From Amycolatopsis sacchari (GTDB lineage Bacteria; Actinomycetota; Actinomycetes; Mycobacteriales; Pseudonocardiaceae): 64,000 nt of DNA. Under the pieces are notes generated by a model that saw nothing but the letters and a program-made list of their open reading frames with translations, ran no database searches and was not told where the DNA came from. Positions 18,056-27,266 of the stretch are shown here, piece by piece (position 1 is the first letter of the stretch; each line of letters begins with the position of its first letter). The stretch covers positions 62,001 to 126,000 of the forward strand of contig NZ_FORP01000002.1 in NCBI RefSeq assembly GCF_900114035.1, read 5' to 3'. The position numbers were made by a program, and so were the translations under genes.

Positions 18056-18074
18056 CCGGGGGCCGAGCCCCCGG
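18056..18074. terminator. GC hairpin downstream of the epimerase gene
   Basis: CCGGGGGC-CGA-GCCCCCGG, a perfect 8-bp stem inside a C/G-rich tract, about 75 bases after the epimerase stop on the minus strand. There is no U-run. Such GGGGG-stem hairpins recur in actinobacterial intergenic spaces and often act as terminators. Confidence 0.45.
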
Positions 18075-18147
18075 ACCCCCGCGGTGCGAGCTCCTTCTGA
18101 CCCAGCCTGGTGCTGTTGGTTAATTACCAGCATCCATGGTTGCTGTC

Positions 18148-19230
18148 CTACTGAGTGTGGCCTCCGGAGAGGGCTGCGAAGACGCCGGTGTTGCCTTCGG
18201 CGGCGGGGATGAAGTCGTCGGCGCCCGTCGGTTGTGCCTTCGCGGCGCCCACGCAGGCGCGGTAGTCGTACGCGGGTTCGTACCCCAGGTGCTTCCGCGC
18301 CTCCTCGATGCTGATCTCCAGGTTCCAGGTCAGCGGCAGCCGCACGGTCAGCGCAGGCACCCCGAAGACCTCCGAGACCGCCGCCGCCCCCTCGACGGAC
18401 GAGGTGGGTTCCGCCGCGGCGATGTTGAACGCCCGCCCCACCGCTCCCGGCTCGGTCAGCGCCAGCCGGGCGCCCTGGGCGGCGTCACGCACGTCCACCA
18501 TGCTCAGCGTCCACGGCCCGTCCGGGCCGACGAGGCTGACCGCCGTGTCGTCCGGGGCGTCGCCGACCTGTTCGTCGAAGAGGTCGACCAGCTTCGGCTG
18601 CCCCTCGAAAAGCGGCCACAGGGTGTTCTTCCTGCCCCTCTCCTGCTGGAACCGCAACCAGCCGCGGCGATATCCCAGCCGGTAAAGGGTGGCGGCTTCA
18701 TCGGGACTGAGCACCGTGCCGAACCGCACTATCGAAAACGGAATTTGAAACTGCTCGGCCCGGTTCCGCAGGATGATCTCGCCGAGCAGTTTGCTGGTGC
18801 CGTAGTAGTCGGCGGGCTCCTGTGGCAGGTCTTCGGTCAAGGGTGTCGCCGGCGGCCTGCCGGGCCGGTACGTCGAGTCGGTGCTCGCCAGCACGAACCG
18901 CTCGAAATCCGGGGACTCGTGCAGCACTCCTTCGAGCAGGCGGAGGGTGCCGAGCGTGTTGACGTCGTAGAAGTCGTCGATGGGCAGGTCGCCGACCACC
19001 ATGCGGGCCGCGAGGTGCACCACGTGCGTCACGCCCCGGCAAGCCTTGCTCACCGAGCGCTGATCACGCAGGTCCGCCTCGACCACCTCGGCTTCCGCGA
19101 CCGAGGCGAGCTTCGCGGCGTGCGTGCTGCCGGGCGTCACCATCGCCCTGACCTCCCAGCCGGACGAAACCAGTTGCTTCGTCAGGTTCGCGCCCACCCG
19201 TCCAGCCGCACCGGTGACGAGAACTTTCAT
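18148..19230 (-). CDS. NAD-dependent epimerase/dehydratase (extended SDR)
   Basis: 360 residues. The N-terminal Rossmann motif TGAAGRVGANL binds NAD(P); STDSTY and the catalytic YYGTSKLLGE (Y-x3-K) follow near residues 120-150; the VRFGTVL and GRAFNIAAAEP segments are typical of extended short-chain reductases. It acts on a nucleotide-sugar or similar alcohol/ketone; the substrate cannot be told. It is the only gene in its unit and is divergent from fasR with 113 bases between, so both promoters are there. Confidence 0.85.
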   Translation of the reverse strand: MKVLVTGAAGRVGANLTKQLVSSGWEVRAMVTPGSTHAAKLASVAEAEVVEADLRDQRSVSKACRGVTHVVHLAARMVVGDLPIDDFYDVNTLGTLRLLEGVLHESPDFERFVLASTDSTYRPGRPPATPLTEDLPQEPADYYGTSKLLGEIILRNRAEQFQIPFSIVRFGTVLSPDEAATLYRLGYRRGWLRFQQERGRKNTLWPLFEGQPKLVDLFDEQVGDAPDDTAVSLVGPDGPWTLSMVDVRDAAQGARLALTEPGAVGRAFNIAAAEPTSSVEGAAAVSEVFGVPALTVRLPLTWNLEISIEEARKHLGYEPAYDYRACVGAAKAQPTGADDFIPAAEGNTGVFAALSGGHTQ

Positions 19231-19343
19231 GCGGAGACCCTCTTTCGGACGAAGAATTCGGTCGTCAATTCCGGATCGACGGTGCCACCCGCCGCGGCGC
19301 TGTTCAACGAGCTGATTATCGCCGCACGTACGATCGGGGCACC

Positions 19344-20519
19344 ATGACGCAGTCTGCGAAGCACCACGGGCTTTCCGACAAGACGTTGCGGCGGTTGGAC
19401 CGCGCGTCGGGGCGGTTGGCGTCCGCCAGTGTCGCCGCGATGGAGCGGCGCCTGCCGTGGTTCACGCGCCTGCCCGCGGACCAGCGCGCGAGCGTGCTGA
19501 TGATCACCCAGACCGGCGCGGCGGGCTTCGTCGACTGGCTGCGCGACTCCCAGGAAGCCCTCAAGCTCACCAGCGACGCCTTCCGCAGCGCCCCGCAGGA
19601 ACTGTCCCGCTGGATCAGCCTCCGCCAGGCCGTCGGGCTGGTCCGCATGGCCATCGAGGTCTTCGAGGACGAACTGCCCGCCTTCGCCGCCAACGACGCC
19701 GAGCGCGCGGCCCTCATCGAGGGCATCCTCCGCTACGGCCGCGAAATCGCCTTCGCCACCGCCAACTCCTACGCCGCCGCCGCCGAGGCCCGCGGCGCCT
19801 GGGACGCCCGCCTCGAAGCGCTCGTCGTCGACGGGATCGTCCGCGGCGACGCCGAGGAATCCGTGCTCTCCCGCGCCGCGGCGCTCGGCTGGGACCCGGC
19901 CACGGCCGCGACCGTGCTGGTCGGCAGCCCCTCCTCCGACGACCCGCCCGCCGTCGTGTTCGAGGTGCGCAGGCTGGCCGCCCGGCTGTCCCGGCCCGTG
20001 CTGCTCAGCGTGCAGGGCTCCCGGCTCATCGTCGTCGCTGGCGGGCCCGAGGAGGACCTGGGCAAGCTCGCCGTCGTGTTCGGCGAAGGACCGGTCGTCG
20101 CCGGGCCGACCGTCGCCGACCTCGGCGAAGCCCACCGCAGCGCCGCCGAGGCGCTCTCCGGGCTGCGCGCCGTCGTCGGCTGGCCGGGCGCCCCGCGGCC
20201 CGTCCGCTCGGCCGACCTCCTGCCCGAGCGCGCGCTGTCCGGCGACGCGGAGGCCGAACGCCTGCTCATCGAGGAGATCGCCCAGCCGCTGGAGGACGCC
20301 GGCCCGAACGTCCTGCAGACCGTCGAGGCGTACCTGGAGTCCGGCGGGGTGCTGGAGACCTGCGCGAAAACCCTGTTCGTGCACCCGAACACCGTGCGCT
20401 ACCGGCTGCGGCGTGCCACCGAGCTCACCGGCCGCAACCCGCTCGACCCGCGCGACGCGCTCGTGCTCCGCGTTGCACTGATGGTCGGCAGGCTTGCCCG
20501 TGCCCGCGGTCTCTGGTGA
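19344..20519 (+). CDS. fasR: PucR-type regulator of fatty acid synthesis FasR
   Basis: 391 residues. The C-terminal HTH_30 domain (about 325-385) reads QTVEAYLESGGVLETCAKTL then FVHPNTVRYRLRRATELTG, diagnostic of PucR/CdaR regulators; the middle has a GGDEF-like sensing domain. Its position just upstream of fabD-fabH-acpP-fabF is the arrangement known in Streptomyces, where FasR activates that operon. The 157-base gap to fabD carries a clear palindrome that is its likely binding site. Confidence 0.9.
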   Translation: MTQSAKHHGLSDKTLRRLDRASGRLASASVAAMERRLPWFTRLPADQRASVLMITQTGAAGFVDWLRDSQEALKLTSDAFRSAPQELSRWISLRQAVGLVRMAIEVFEDELPAFAANDAERAALIEGILRYGREIAFATANSYAAAAEARGAWDARLEALVVDGIVRGDAEESVLSRAAALGWDPATAATVLVGSPSSDDPPAVVFEVRRLAARLSRPVLLSVQGSRLIVVAGGPEEDLGKLAVVFGEGPVVAGPTVADLGEAHRSAAEALSGLRAVVGWPGAPRPVRSADLLPERALSGDAEAERLLIEEIAQPLEDAGPNVLQTVEAYLESGGVLETCAKTLFVHPNTVRYRLRRATELTGRNPLDPRDALVLRVALMVGRLARARGLW

Positions 20520-20590
20520 CAGAACTCACGCGCCGCACTGCCCGAACCATACAAGACATTTCCCCCGCGACGGGCTGTGAGAGCTGGATC

Positions 20591-20609
20591 TTTGGAGGGT
20601 TCCTCCAAA
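20591..20609 (+). promoter_or_regulatory. Probable FasR operator upstream of fabD
   Basis: TTTGGAGG-GTT-CCTCCAAA, a perfect 8-bp inverted repeat with a 3-base spacer, 68 bases before the fabD GTG. Position between fasR and the FAS-II operon makes it the best candidate for the regulator's site. Confidence 0.6.
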
Positions 20610-20676
20610 AACGCGGCACGGACTTGGTGACCCCCGGCATCCCGGTCACGGCGAGTGGACGTGTTCCCTGGACACC

Positions 20677-21582
20677 GTGACAGCTCTCCTCGCCCCCGGA
20701 CAGGGCTCCCAGGCCCCCGGTATGTTCACCCCCTGGCTCGAACTCGACGGCACGCGCGAGCAGCTGCGGCGCTGGTCGGAGCGCGCCGGCCTCGACCTCG
20801 TGCACCTGGGCACCGAGGCCGACGCCGAGACGATCCAGGACACGGCGATCACGCAGCCGCTGATCGTGGCGCTGTCGCTGCTGGCTTTCGAGCAGCTGTC
20901 CGACCTCCCCGCCGACGCGCCCGTCGCCGGCCACTCCGTGGGTGAGCTGGCCGCCGCCGCCATCGCGGGCGTGCTCTCCGCCGAAGACGCCGTCGCGCTC
21001 GCCGCCGTCCGCGGCGCCGAGATGGCCAAGGCCTGCGCGGCCGAGCCGACCAGCATGGCCGCCGTCATGCTCGGCGACCCGGACGAGGTCGTCGCCTGGC
21101 TGGAGGGGCACGGCCTCACCGCCGCCAACCGCAACGGGGCCGGGCAGGTCGTGGCCTCCGGTGCCGCTGACGCGATCGAGCGCATCGTCGCCGAGCCCCT
21201 GGAGGGCACCAAGGTCCGCCAGCTCAAGGTCGCCGGCGCCTTCCACACCGCCTACATGGCTCCCGCGGAGGAGGCGCTGCGCGCGCACGCCGCGAACATC
21301 ACCGTCTCCGACCCGGTGCGCCCGCTGCTGTCGAACGCCGACGGCCAGGTCGTCACCAGCGGCGCCGAGTACCTGGACCGCCTCGTCAAGCAGGTCACGC
21401 GCCCCGTGCGCTGGGACCTGACGATGGACGGCCTCGTCGGGCTCGGCGTCACCGAGACCGTGGAGCTGCCGCCCGCCGGCACCCTCACCGGGCTGGTCAA
21501 GCGCCAGCTCAAGGGCACCGTGACCACGACGGTCGCGCTGAAGACCCCGGCCGACCTCCCGGCCGTGAAGGAGGTCCTGTGA
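20677..21582 (+). CDS. fabD: Malonyl-CoA:ACP transacylase
   Basis: 301 residues, GTG start. Moves malonyl groups from CoA to acyl carrier protein. LAPGQGSQAPGM opens the fold; the nucleophile is S87 in AGHSVGE; the catalytic histidine is H190 in AGAFHTAYM. It is the first gene of the FAS-II operon; the stop overlaps the fabH start (GTGA), so translation is coupled. Confidence 0.95.
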   Translation: MTALLAPGQGSQAPGMFTPWLELDGTREQLRRWSERAGLDLVHLGTEADAETIQDTAITQPLIVALSLLAFEQLSDLPADAPVAGHSVGELAAAAIAGVLSAEDAVALAAVRGAEMAKACAAEPTSMAAVMLGDPDEVVAWLEGHGLTAANRNGAGQVVASGAADAIERIVAEPLEGTKVRQLKVAGAFHTAYMAPAEEALRAHAANITVSDPVRPLLSNADGQVVTSGAEYLDRLVKQVTRPVRWDLTMDGLVGLGVTETVELPPAGTLTGLVKRQLKGTVTTTVALKTPADLPAVKEVL

Positions 21583-22553
21583 CCAGGTTGCAGCTCAAGC
21601 AAGGCCCGGCCGCCACGCGCGTCCTCGGCGTCGGCAGCTACCAGCCGGACCGGGTCGTCACCAACGACGACCTCTCCCAGCTCATGGACACCAACGACCA
21701 GTGGATCCGCGACCGCGTCGGCATCATCGAGCGCCGGTTCGCCGAGAAGGACGAGCTGCTGGTCGACATGGCCGTCACCGCGGGCCGCAACGCGCTCGCC
21801 GACGCCGGGGTGGACGTGTCCGAAGTGGACACCGTGATCGTGCCGAACTGCACCATGCCGGCCCCGATCCCCAACGCCGCGGCCCAGGTGGCCGACCGCA
21901 TCGGGATCAAGGCCCCCGGCGCGTTCGACCTCAACGCCGCGTGCGCGGGCTTCTGCTACGGCCTCGGCGTCGCCTCCGACCTGATCCGGTCCGGCTCGGC
22001 GGGCAAGGTGCTGGTGATCGGCGCCGAGAAGCTCACCGACGTGGTGGACCCGGTCGACCGCGCGAACGCGATCATCTTCGCCGACGGCGCGGGTGCGGCC
22101 GTGGTCGGCCCGTCCGACGAGCCGGGCATCGGGCCGGTGGCGTGGGGCAGCGCGGGTGACCTCGTCGACACCATCTACATGCGCGACCACCGCTACATCT
22201 ACCAGGAGGGCCAGTCGGTCTTCCGCTGGGCGACCACGCAGATCGCGCCGATCGCCTTGCGGGCGCTCGAACTCGCCGGGCTCGAACCGTCCGATGTGGA
22301 CGTGCTGATCCCGCACCAGGCGAACCTGCGCATCGTCGAGGCCATCGCCAAGCGGCTGCGCGCCAAGGGCGCCCGCGAGGACATGGTCGTGGCCGACGAC
22401 ATCCGCTACTCGGGCAACACCTCGTCGGCGTCGATCCCGATGGCGCTGGACCACATGCGCAAGGCGGGCACCGTGAAGAGCGGGGACGTCGTGCTCATGG
22501 TCGGTTTCGGCGCCGGACTGTCCTACGCCGGACAGGTCGTCATCTGCCCGTGA
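21579..22553 (+). CDS. fabH: Beta-ketoacyl-ACP synthase III
   Basis: 324 residues. Starts each fatty acid chain by condensing acyl-CoA with malonyl-ACP. The triad is visible: C122 in NAACAGFCYGL, histidine in PHQANLRI and asparagine in YSGNTSSASIP. In branched-chain producers this enzyme chooses the starter unit; specificity cannot be read here. Two copies of the TCC-N3-GTGGA motif fall within the gene, at 21819 and 22290, using GAA and GAT codons. Confidence 0.95.
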   Translation: MTRLQLKQGPAATRVLGVGSYQPDRVVTNDDLSQLMDTNDQWIRDRVGIIERRFAEKDELLVDMAVTAGRNALADAGVDVSEVDTVIVPNCTMPAPIPNAAAQVADRIGIKAPGAFDLNAACAGFCYGLGVASDLIRSGSAGKVLVIGAEKLTDVVDPVDRANAIIFADGAGAAVVGPSDEPGIGPVAWGSAGDLVDTIYMRDHRYIYQEGQSVFRWATTQIAPIALRALELAGLEPSDVDVLIPHQANLRIVEAIAKRLRAKGAREDMVVADDIRYSGNTSSASIPMALDHMRKAGTVKSGDVVLMVGFGAGLSYAGQVVICP

Positions 22554-22627
22554 TACCACTTACCCCGGCGGGCGCCCGCCCGCACGGGGTGATCGAAGCC
22601 CGGACAACCAGGAAAGGGAAACCAACA

Positions 22628-22873
22628 GTGGCGGACAAAGAAGAGATCCTCGCCGGCCTCGCCGAGATCGTCGAAGAGGTCGCCGGTGTCGCTCAGGACG
22701 ACGTGAGCTCCGAGAAGTCGTTCGTGGACGACCTGGACATCGACTCGCTGTCGATGGTGGAGATCGCGGTGCAGGCCGAGGACAAGTTCGGGGTCAAGAT
22801 CCCGGACGACGAGCTGGCCAACCTCAAGACCGTCGGCGACGCCGTGAACTACGTCGCGGCGAACGCCAAGTAA
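22628..22873 (+). CDS. acpP: Acyl carrier protein
   Basis: 81 residues, GTG start after AGGAAAGGG. A small acidic four-helix protein; the phosphopantetheine arm attaches to S40 in DIDSLSMVE. It carries growing acyl chains between the enzymes encoded either side. It is third in the fabD-fabH-acpP-fabF operon, 74 bases after fabH. Confidence 0.95.
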   Translation: MADKEEILAGLAEIVEEVAGVAQDDVSSEKSFVDDLDIDSLSMVEIAVQAEDKFGVKIPDDELANLKTVGDAVNYVAANAK

Positions 22874-22910
22874 GCATTTCCTGAACTCGATTCCTCGGGG
22901 AGAGGTCCAC

Positions 22911-24158
22911 ATGAGCAACATCGACGTCGTGATCACCGGGCTGGGTGCCACCACGCCGCTCGGCGGGGACGTCGCGTCCACGTGGGACGGCCTGCTCGCC
23001 GGCCGCAGCGGCATCCGGCGCATCGAGGCCGACTGGGTCGAGCGGTTCGACCTGCCGGTGAAGATCGGTGCGACTCTCGCCGAGGAACCGACGGAGACGC
23101 TTCCGCGCGTGCAGGCACGCAGGCTCGACCGGTGTGAGCAGATCGCGATCATCGCCGCGCGGCAGGCGTGGGCGGACGCCGGGTTCACCGAGCCGACGGA
23201 CGAGCACAGCGACGTCGAGCCCGAGCGGCTCGGCGTGTCCATCGGCACCGGCATCGGCGGCCCGGTCACCCTGCTGAACCAGGACGACCTGCTGGAGGAG
23301 CACGGCATCCGCAAGGTGTCGCCGCTGACCGTGCCCATGCTGATGCCCAACGGCCCCGCGGCTCACGTCAGCATCGAGCTGAAGGCCCGCGCCGGAGTGC
23401 ACGCGCCCGCGTCGGCGTGCGCCTCCGGTGCGGAGGGCATCGCCAACGGGTACCAGATGATCCAGAACGGCCGCGCCGACGTCGTGGTGGCCGGGGGCGC
23501 GGAGTCCTGCATCCACCCCATCACCATCGCCGGTTTCGCCCAGGCCCGCACGGTTTCCACGAACAACGACGACCCCGAGCACGCGTCGCGCCCGTTCGAC
23601 GCCGCGCGTGACGGGTTCGTCCTCGGCGAGGGCGCCGGTGTCGTGGTCCTCGAGCGCGAGGACCACGCGCGCGCCCGCGGGGCGAAGATCTACGGCAGGC
23701 TCGCGGGCTACGGGATCACCTCGGACGCCTACCACATCACCGGCAACCACCCGGAGGGCATCGGCCAGGTCGCGGCCATGACCAACGCCATCCGGATGGC
23801 GGGGCTGACCGCGGAGGACGTCCAGCACGTCAACGCGCACGCCACCGCCACCGTCGTCGGCGACATCGGCGAGGCGAACGCGATCCGCAAGGCCATCGGC
23901 TCGCACCCCGTGGTGACGGCGCCGAAGGGCGCGCTCGGCCACCTCGTCGGCGGCGCCGGTGCGGTCGAGGGCATCGCGACGCTGCTCGCGATCTACCACG
24001 GCATCGTCCCCGCGACGCTGAACCTGGAGAACCAGGACCCGAAGGTCGACCTGGACGTGGTGTCCGGTGAGCCCCGCAAGGGCGACTTCACCGCGGCCGT
24101 CAGCAACTCGTTCGGCTTCGGCGGCCACAACACGGCGCTGCTGTTCACCGCCGCGTAG
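22911..24158 (+). CDS. fabF: Beta-ketoacyl-ACP synthase II
   Basis: 415 residues, ATG after GGGGAGAGG. Elongates acyl-ACP by condensation with malonyl-ACP. Active residues: C170 in ASACASGAEG, histidines in NAHATAT and ALGHLVGGAG, and the closing NSFGFGGHN. It resembles mycobacterial KasA/KasB. Last gene of the FAS-II operon, closed by a strong terminator. Confidence 0.95.
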   Translation: MSNIDVVITGLGATTPLGGDVASTWDGLLAGRSGIRRIEADWVERFDLPVKIGATLAEEPTETLPRVQARRLDRCEQIAIIAARQAWADAGFTEPTDEHSDVEPERLGVSIGTGIGGPVTLLNQDDLLEEHGIRKVSPLTVPMLMPNGPAAHVSIELKARAGVHAPASACASGAEGIANGYQMIQNGRADVVVAGGAESCIHPITIAGFAQARTVSTNNDDPEHASRPFDAARDGFVLGEGAGVVVLEREDHARARGAKIYGRLAGYGITSDAYHITGNHPEGIGQVAAMTNAIRMAGLTAEDVQHVNAHATATVVGDIGEANAIRKAIGSHPVVTAPKGALGHLVGGAGAVEGIATLLAIYHGIVPATLNLENQDPKVDLDVVSGEPRKGDFTAAVSNSFGFGGHNTALLFTAA

Positions 24159-24170
24159 CTGGTTCTCGAG

Positions 24171-24206
24171 AAAGGCCGGTTCCCCACGGGGGAGCCGGCC
24201 TTTTTC
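24171..24206 (+). terminator. Intrinsic terminator of the FAS-II operon
   Basis: AAGGCCGGTTCCCC pairs with GGGGGAGCCGGCCTT (one G-U), followed by TTTTT at 24201-24205. Directly after fabF. The convergent gene ends here too, so it may serve both directions. Confidence 0.85.
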
Positions 24207-24801
24207 AGCAGCGGGACATCTCGGGGGTCGTGTACCCGGCGACGGCGTCCACGCGCCAGTGGCCCTGCTCCAGTGCCACGGGCAGGCCGAGCTTCCAGTG
24301 CACGCAGGTCGCATCGGGCAGCTCGGCGGGCGCGGCCGTCGGGTCCTGGACGCTCGTGAAGCCCACCAGCACGCGCAGGTCCGTGGCCGTGACGGCGTCG
24401 ATCCGGTACACGAGGATGCTGCCGTCCTTCGTCGAGTCGTAGTCCTCCAGCCAGCTCGCGCGCGGTTTCGCCTGGATGCGGGCCCTGGTGACCGTGGTCT
24501 TCCACTGGTCGTAGTCGCGGCTGTTGATCGCGTCGAAGTAGGTCTGCAGCAGCTGGGAGATCACCGCGTGCTGCGGGTGCGCGGCGGCGTCGGGCGTGAG
24601 CTCCACCGTGCCGGGGCCGGGCTGTTCCGCCGCCGGGCGCGCGGTGGAACTGGGCAGCGCGATCACGGCGTCCGGCGTCGACTCGGGGAGGCGGTAGACC
24701 TCCCTCGCGAGCAGACCACCGCCGACCATCAGCGAGACGACCACGACCAGGACGGGCAGCAGCCAGCGCTGGGAACTCGGCGGTACCGGCACGGCTGACA
24801 C
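24205..24801 (-). CDS. Single-pass membrane protein with NTF2-like outer domain
   Basis: 198 residues. One membrane segment at about 14-31 (LLPVLVVVVSLMVGGGL), a proline/serine linker, then a globular part (LLQTYFDAINSRDYDQWKTT, LRVLVGFTSVQD, ALEQGHWRVDAV) resembling the NTF2-like outer domains of actinobacterial secreted proteins. Two cysteines are near the end. Role unknown. Convergent with fabF and sharing its terminator. Confidence 0.7.
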   Translation of the reverse strand: MSAVPVPPSSQRWLLPVLVVVVSLMVGGGLLAREVYRLPESTPDAVIALPSSTARPAAEQPGPGTVELTPDAAAHPQHAVISQLLQTYFDAINSRDYDQWKTTVTRARIQAKPRASWLEDYDSTKDGSILVYRIDAVTATDLRVLVGFTSVQDPTAAPAELPDATCVHWKLGLPVALEQGHWRVDAVAGYTTPEMSRC

Positions 24802-24942
24802 AACGGCAGCGTAGTGGTTAACGCCGTACTACGCGCGCGCCTCTCCCCACCTCGGGCCTGCCGGGCAGGATTCGGTCGCTGAGTGGCTCAGCTCCGCGCG
24901 GCTGTCCCACCCGTCACCCGGCCACCACCCCGGCAAACGCGC

Positions 24943-25446
24943 CTACCCCACGCGGTGCAGCCACGTCACCGGAGCGCCGTCGCCGGCGTGCCGGAACGGT
25001 TCCAGCGCCTCGTCCCAGTTGGTGGCCAGCAACTCGTCCACCTTGTGGGCGAACGCTTCGCCCGCACGGGCCTGGGTCACGAGGGCGCGCAACTGGTCCT
25101 CACCGACCACGATGTCGCCGTTGGCGCTGGTGCGGCCGTGCCACAGGCCGAGGCCGGGCGCGTAGCAGTAGCGCTCGCCGTCGACGCCGGGGCTCGGGTC
25201 CTCCGTGACCTCGAAGCGCAGCATCGGCCACGCCTTGAGCCCGGCGGCGAGCTTCGCCGCCGTGCCCGCGGGCGCGCTCCAGTTGCACTCGGCACGGAGC
25301 TGCCCCGGAGCGGCGGGCTGCGCCGTCCACTGCAGATCCACTCGGGTCCCTAGGGTGCCCGAGATCGCCCACTCGACGTGCGGACACACCGCAGACGGCG
25401 ACGAGTGGACGTACACCACACCACGGGTGTTTCCACGGGTGCTCAC
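24943..25446 (-). CDS. DUF3145 family protein
   Basis: 167 residues: GVVYVHSSPSAVCPHVEWAI, LKAWPMLRFEVTEDPSPG, RYCYAPGLGLWHGRTSANGD and a C-terminal NWDEALEPFRHAGDG. This length and pattern define DUF3145, restricted to actinobacteria and without a known function. It is a single-gene unit. Confidence 0.9.
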   Translation of the reverse strand: MSTRGNTRGVVYVHSSPSAVCPHVEWAISGTLGTRVDLQWTAQPAAPGQLRAECNWSAPAGTAAKLAAGLKAWPMLRFEVTEDPSPGVDGERYCYAPGLGLWHGRTSANGDIVVGEDQLRALVTQARAGEAFAHKVDELLATNWDEALEPFRHAGDGAPVTWLHRVG

Positions 25447-25640
25447 TGCTGACCTCCGCTACTCGACGAGGGGCGTCTTCCCCTACGACCTCGCGAGCCT
25501 CGGGAGCCGGCAAAACCATGGCGTGGCTTGAGCACATTGTGCACTGCGATCACCCATTTGGCCACATGAACCTCAGGCGTCGCACACGCCACTTTCCGTA
25601 GAGGGCACTGCCACGCCCGCGGCAGTGCCCTCGCGGACAG

Positions 25641-27089
25641 CTACCCGGCGGCGCCCAGGGACCGGGCGGCGGCCACGGTGTCGACGAGTCCGGCGCCCTT
25701 GTCGTACGCCGAAGTGTAGGGGCCGAGGGCCTCGTACGGGGCCCCGTCGGAGTACTTGTACGCGGTGGATTTGAGGGCGTTCTCGATGTCGGCCGGTGTC
25801 GCGGCGGGGTTGGCCTGGAACAGCTGCGCGACGATCCCGGTGATCTGCGGCGCTGCCATCGAGGTTCCGCTGATCACGTTGTAGGTCCCCAGATCCAGCG
25901 GACCGGGGCCGTTCTCGGGCTGCAGGCCCTGCGCGCAGATCACGAGGTACGGGCGGCAGGCGGACAGGATGTTCTCGCCCGGCGCGGAGATGTCGGGCCA
26001 GGTGGCGGAGTCGCTCGCCAGGCCGCGTGACGAGTAGTCCGAAACCGTGCCGTCGCGGGTGCCGGTGCCTTGATCGTTGAAGGAGGCCACGGAAAGCACG
26101 CCGGGTGTCGGGTCCTGGCCGGGCGGGTTGGACAGGTTCTGGCTGCCGTCGCCGCCGTCGTTTCCGTTGGCCCACACCGTGACCACGCCTTCCGCGGCCA
26201 GTGCGCGCTGCAGCTGGACCGTGGCGGAGTCCGGGTCGAAGCTGCCGCCGCCGCTCGGCCCGTAGGAGTTGTTGATCACCTTGATGGGTGGGCAGACGCT
26301 CGCGGGCACGCCCGCCCCGCACGGCGCGGCGTGGTTCTCCAGCACCCAGTTCAGCGCGGAGTCCGTACCCAGCACGAGGATCGCGAGCCCGGTCGAGAGC
26401 GCGACGATCTTGGCGCCCGGCGCCGAGCCCCCCACGCGGGTGCCGTCCGGCAGGGTGAGGGCCGCCCCGGCGGCGATGCCGGTGACGTGCGTGCCGTGGC
26501 CGCCGAGCGAGGTGGTGTCGGTGTCGACGTTCGTCGGCACATCGACGATGCACGACGTGGCGGTGCCGCTCGTGCAGAGGCTCTTGAGATTGCGCACCAC
26601 GCGCCCCTGGAACGCCGGGTGCGTCGGGTCGACGCCGGTGTCGATGATCGCGACCGAGACCCCGCTGCCGTCGAGCGCGGCGCCGTTCGCCCCGGTGAGG
26701 GTGGTGCGGGCTTCGGCGCTGCGCGTCGCGGTGGTGCCGGTGCTGCCGTAGGCGACGAGGGGGTCGTTGTTCTCGACGTAGGTGACGCCCGGCATCTGCC
26801 GGACGGCGCGGACCTGAGCGGCGGAGCCTCGCGCGGCGACGACCCCGATCTTGGCGAACCGCGTGATCTCGGTGAGGCCTGCTTGCCGGACCGCGCGTTC
26901 GGCGGTGGTCACGTCCGTCGCGTGGACGAGGGTGGTCAGCGACGTGGTCGTGGACAGCAGGGGCGCCAGGGTGGCGGAGACGGGGGCGAGGGTGCCAGCC
27001 GAGGCGGGCGGCGTGAGGGCGACGAGGGGTAGTGCGAGCGCGGCGGCGAGAACCGGCAAGCGTTTGCGGGGAGACGGGCTACGGCGCAT
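25641..27089 (-). CDS. Secreted subtilisin-like serine protease (S8)
   Basis: 482 residues from the ATG at 27087-27089, preceded by GAGGAG. A signal peptide (basic PSPRKR, hydrophobic core, then ASA) is followed by an inhibitor-like prodomain (about 35-110). The protease domain has the aspartate in AIIDTGVDPTHP, histidine in GHGTHVTGIA, oxyanion asparagine in INNSYG and serine in SGTSMAAPQITG. Several cysteines suggest disulfides. It would be exported and self-activated. A longer upstream start adds residues that break the signal peptide. Confidence 0.92.
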   Translation of the reverse strand: MRRSPSPRKRLPVLAAALALPLVALTPPASAGTLAPVSATLAPLLSTTTSLTTLVHATDVTTAERAVRQAGLTEITRFAKIGVVAARGSAAQVRAVRQMPGVTYVENNDPLVAYGSTGTTATRSAEARTTLTGANGAALDGSGVSVAIIDTGVDPTHPAFQGRVVRNLKSLCTSGTATSCIVDVPTNVDTDTTSLGGHGTHVTGIAAGAALTLPDGTRVGGSAPGAKIVALSTGLAILVLGTDSALNWVLENHAAPCGAGVPASVCPPIKVINNSYGPSGGGSFDPDSATVQLQRALAAEGVVTVWANGNDGGDGSQNLSNPPGQDPTPGVLSVASFNDQGTGTRDGTVSDYSSRGLASDSATWPDISAPGENILSACRPYLVICAQGLQPENGPGPLDLGTYNVISGTSMAAPQITGIVAQLFQANPAATPADIENALKSTAYKYSDGAPYEALGPYTSAYDKGAGLVDTVAAARSLGAAG

Positions 27090-27266
27090 ACGGCTTCTCC
27101 TCAGCTCGGATGGCCGTACTAACGAGTAGCACACGGTCGAGTGACGGCGGTCACGCTGTGCTGAGACAGAAGCGCAGAGTGCCCGGGATTTTCACACTGC
27201 TGGTCCATTCGGCCGTCACCGCGCGCTAGCGTAGGCAGCCAGCAGCCACCGTCAGGGGAGGTTCAG

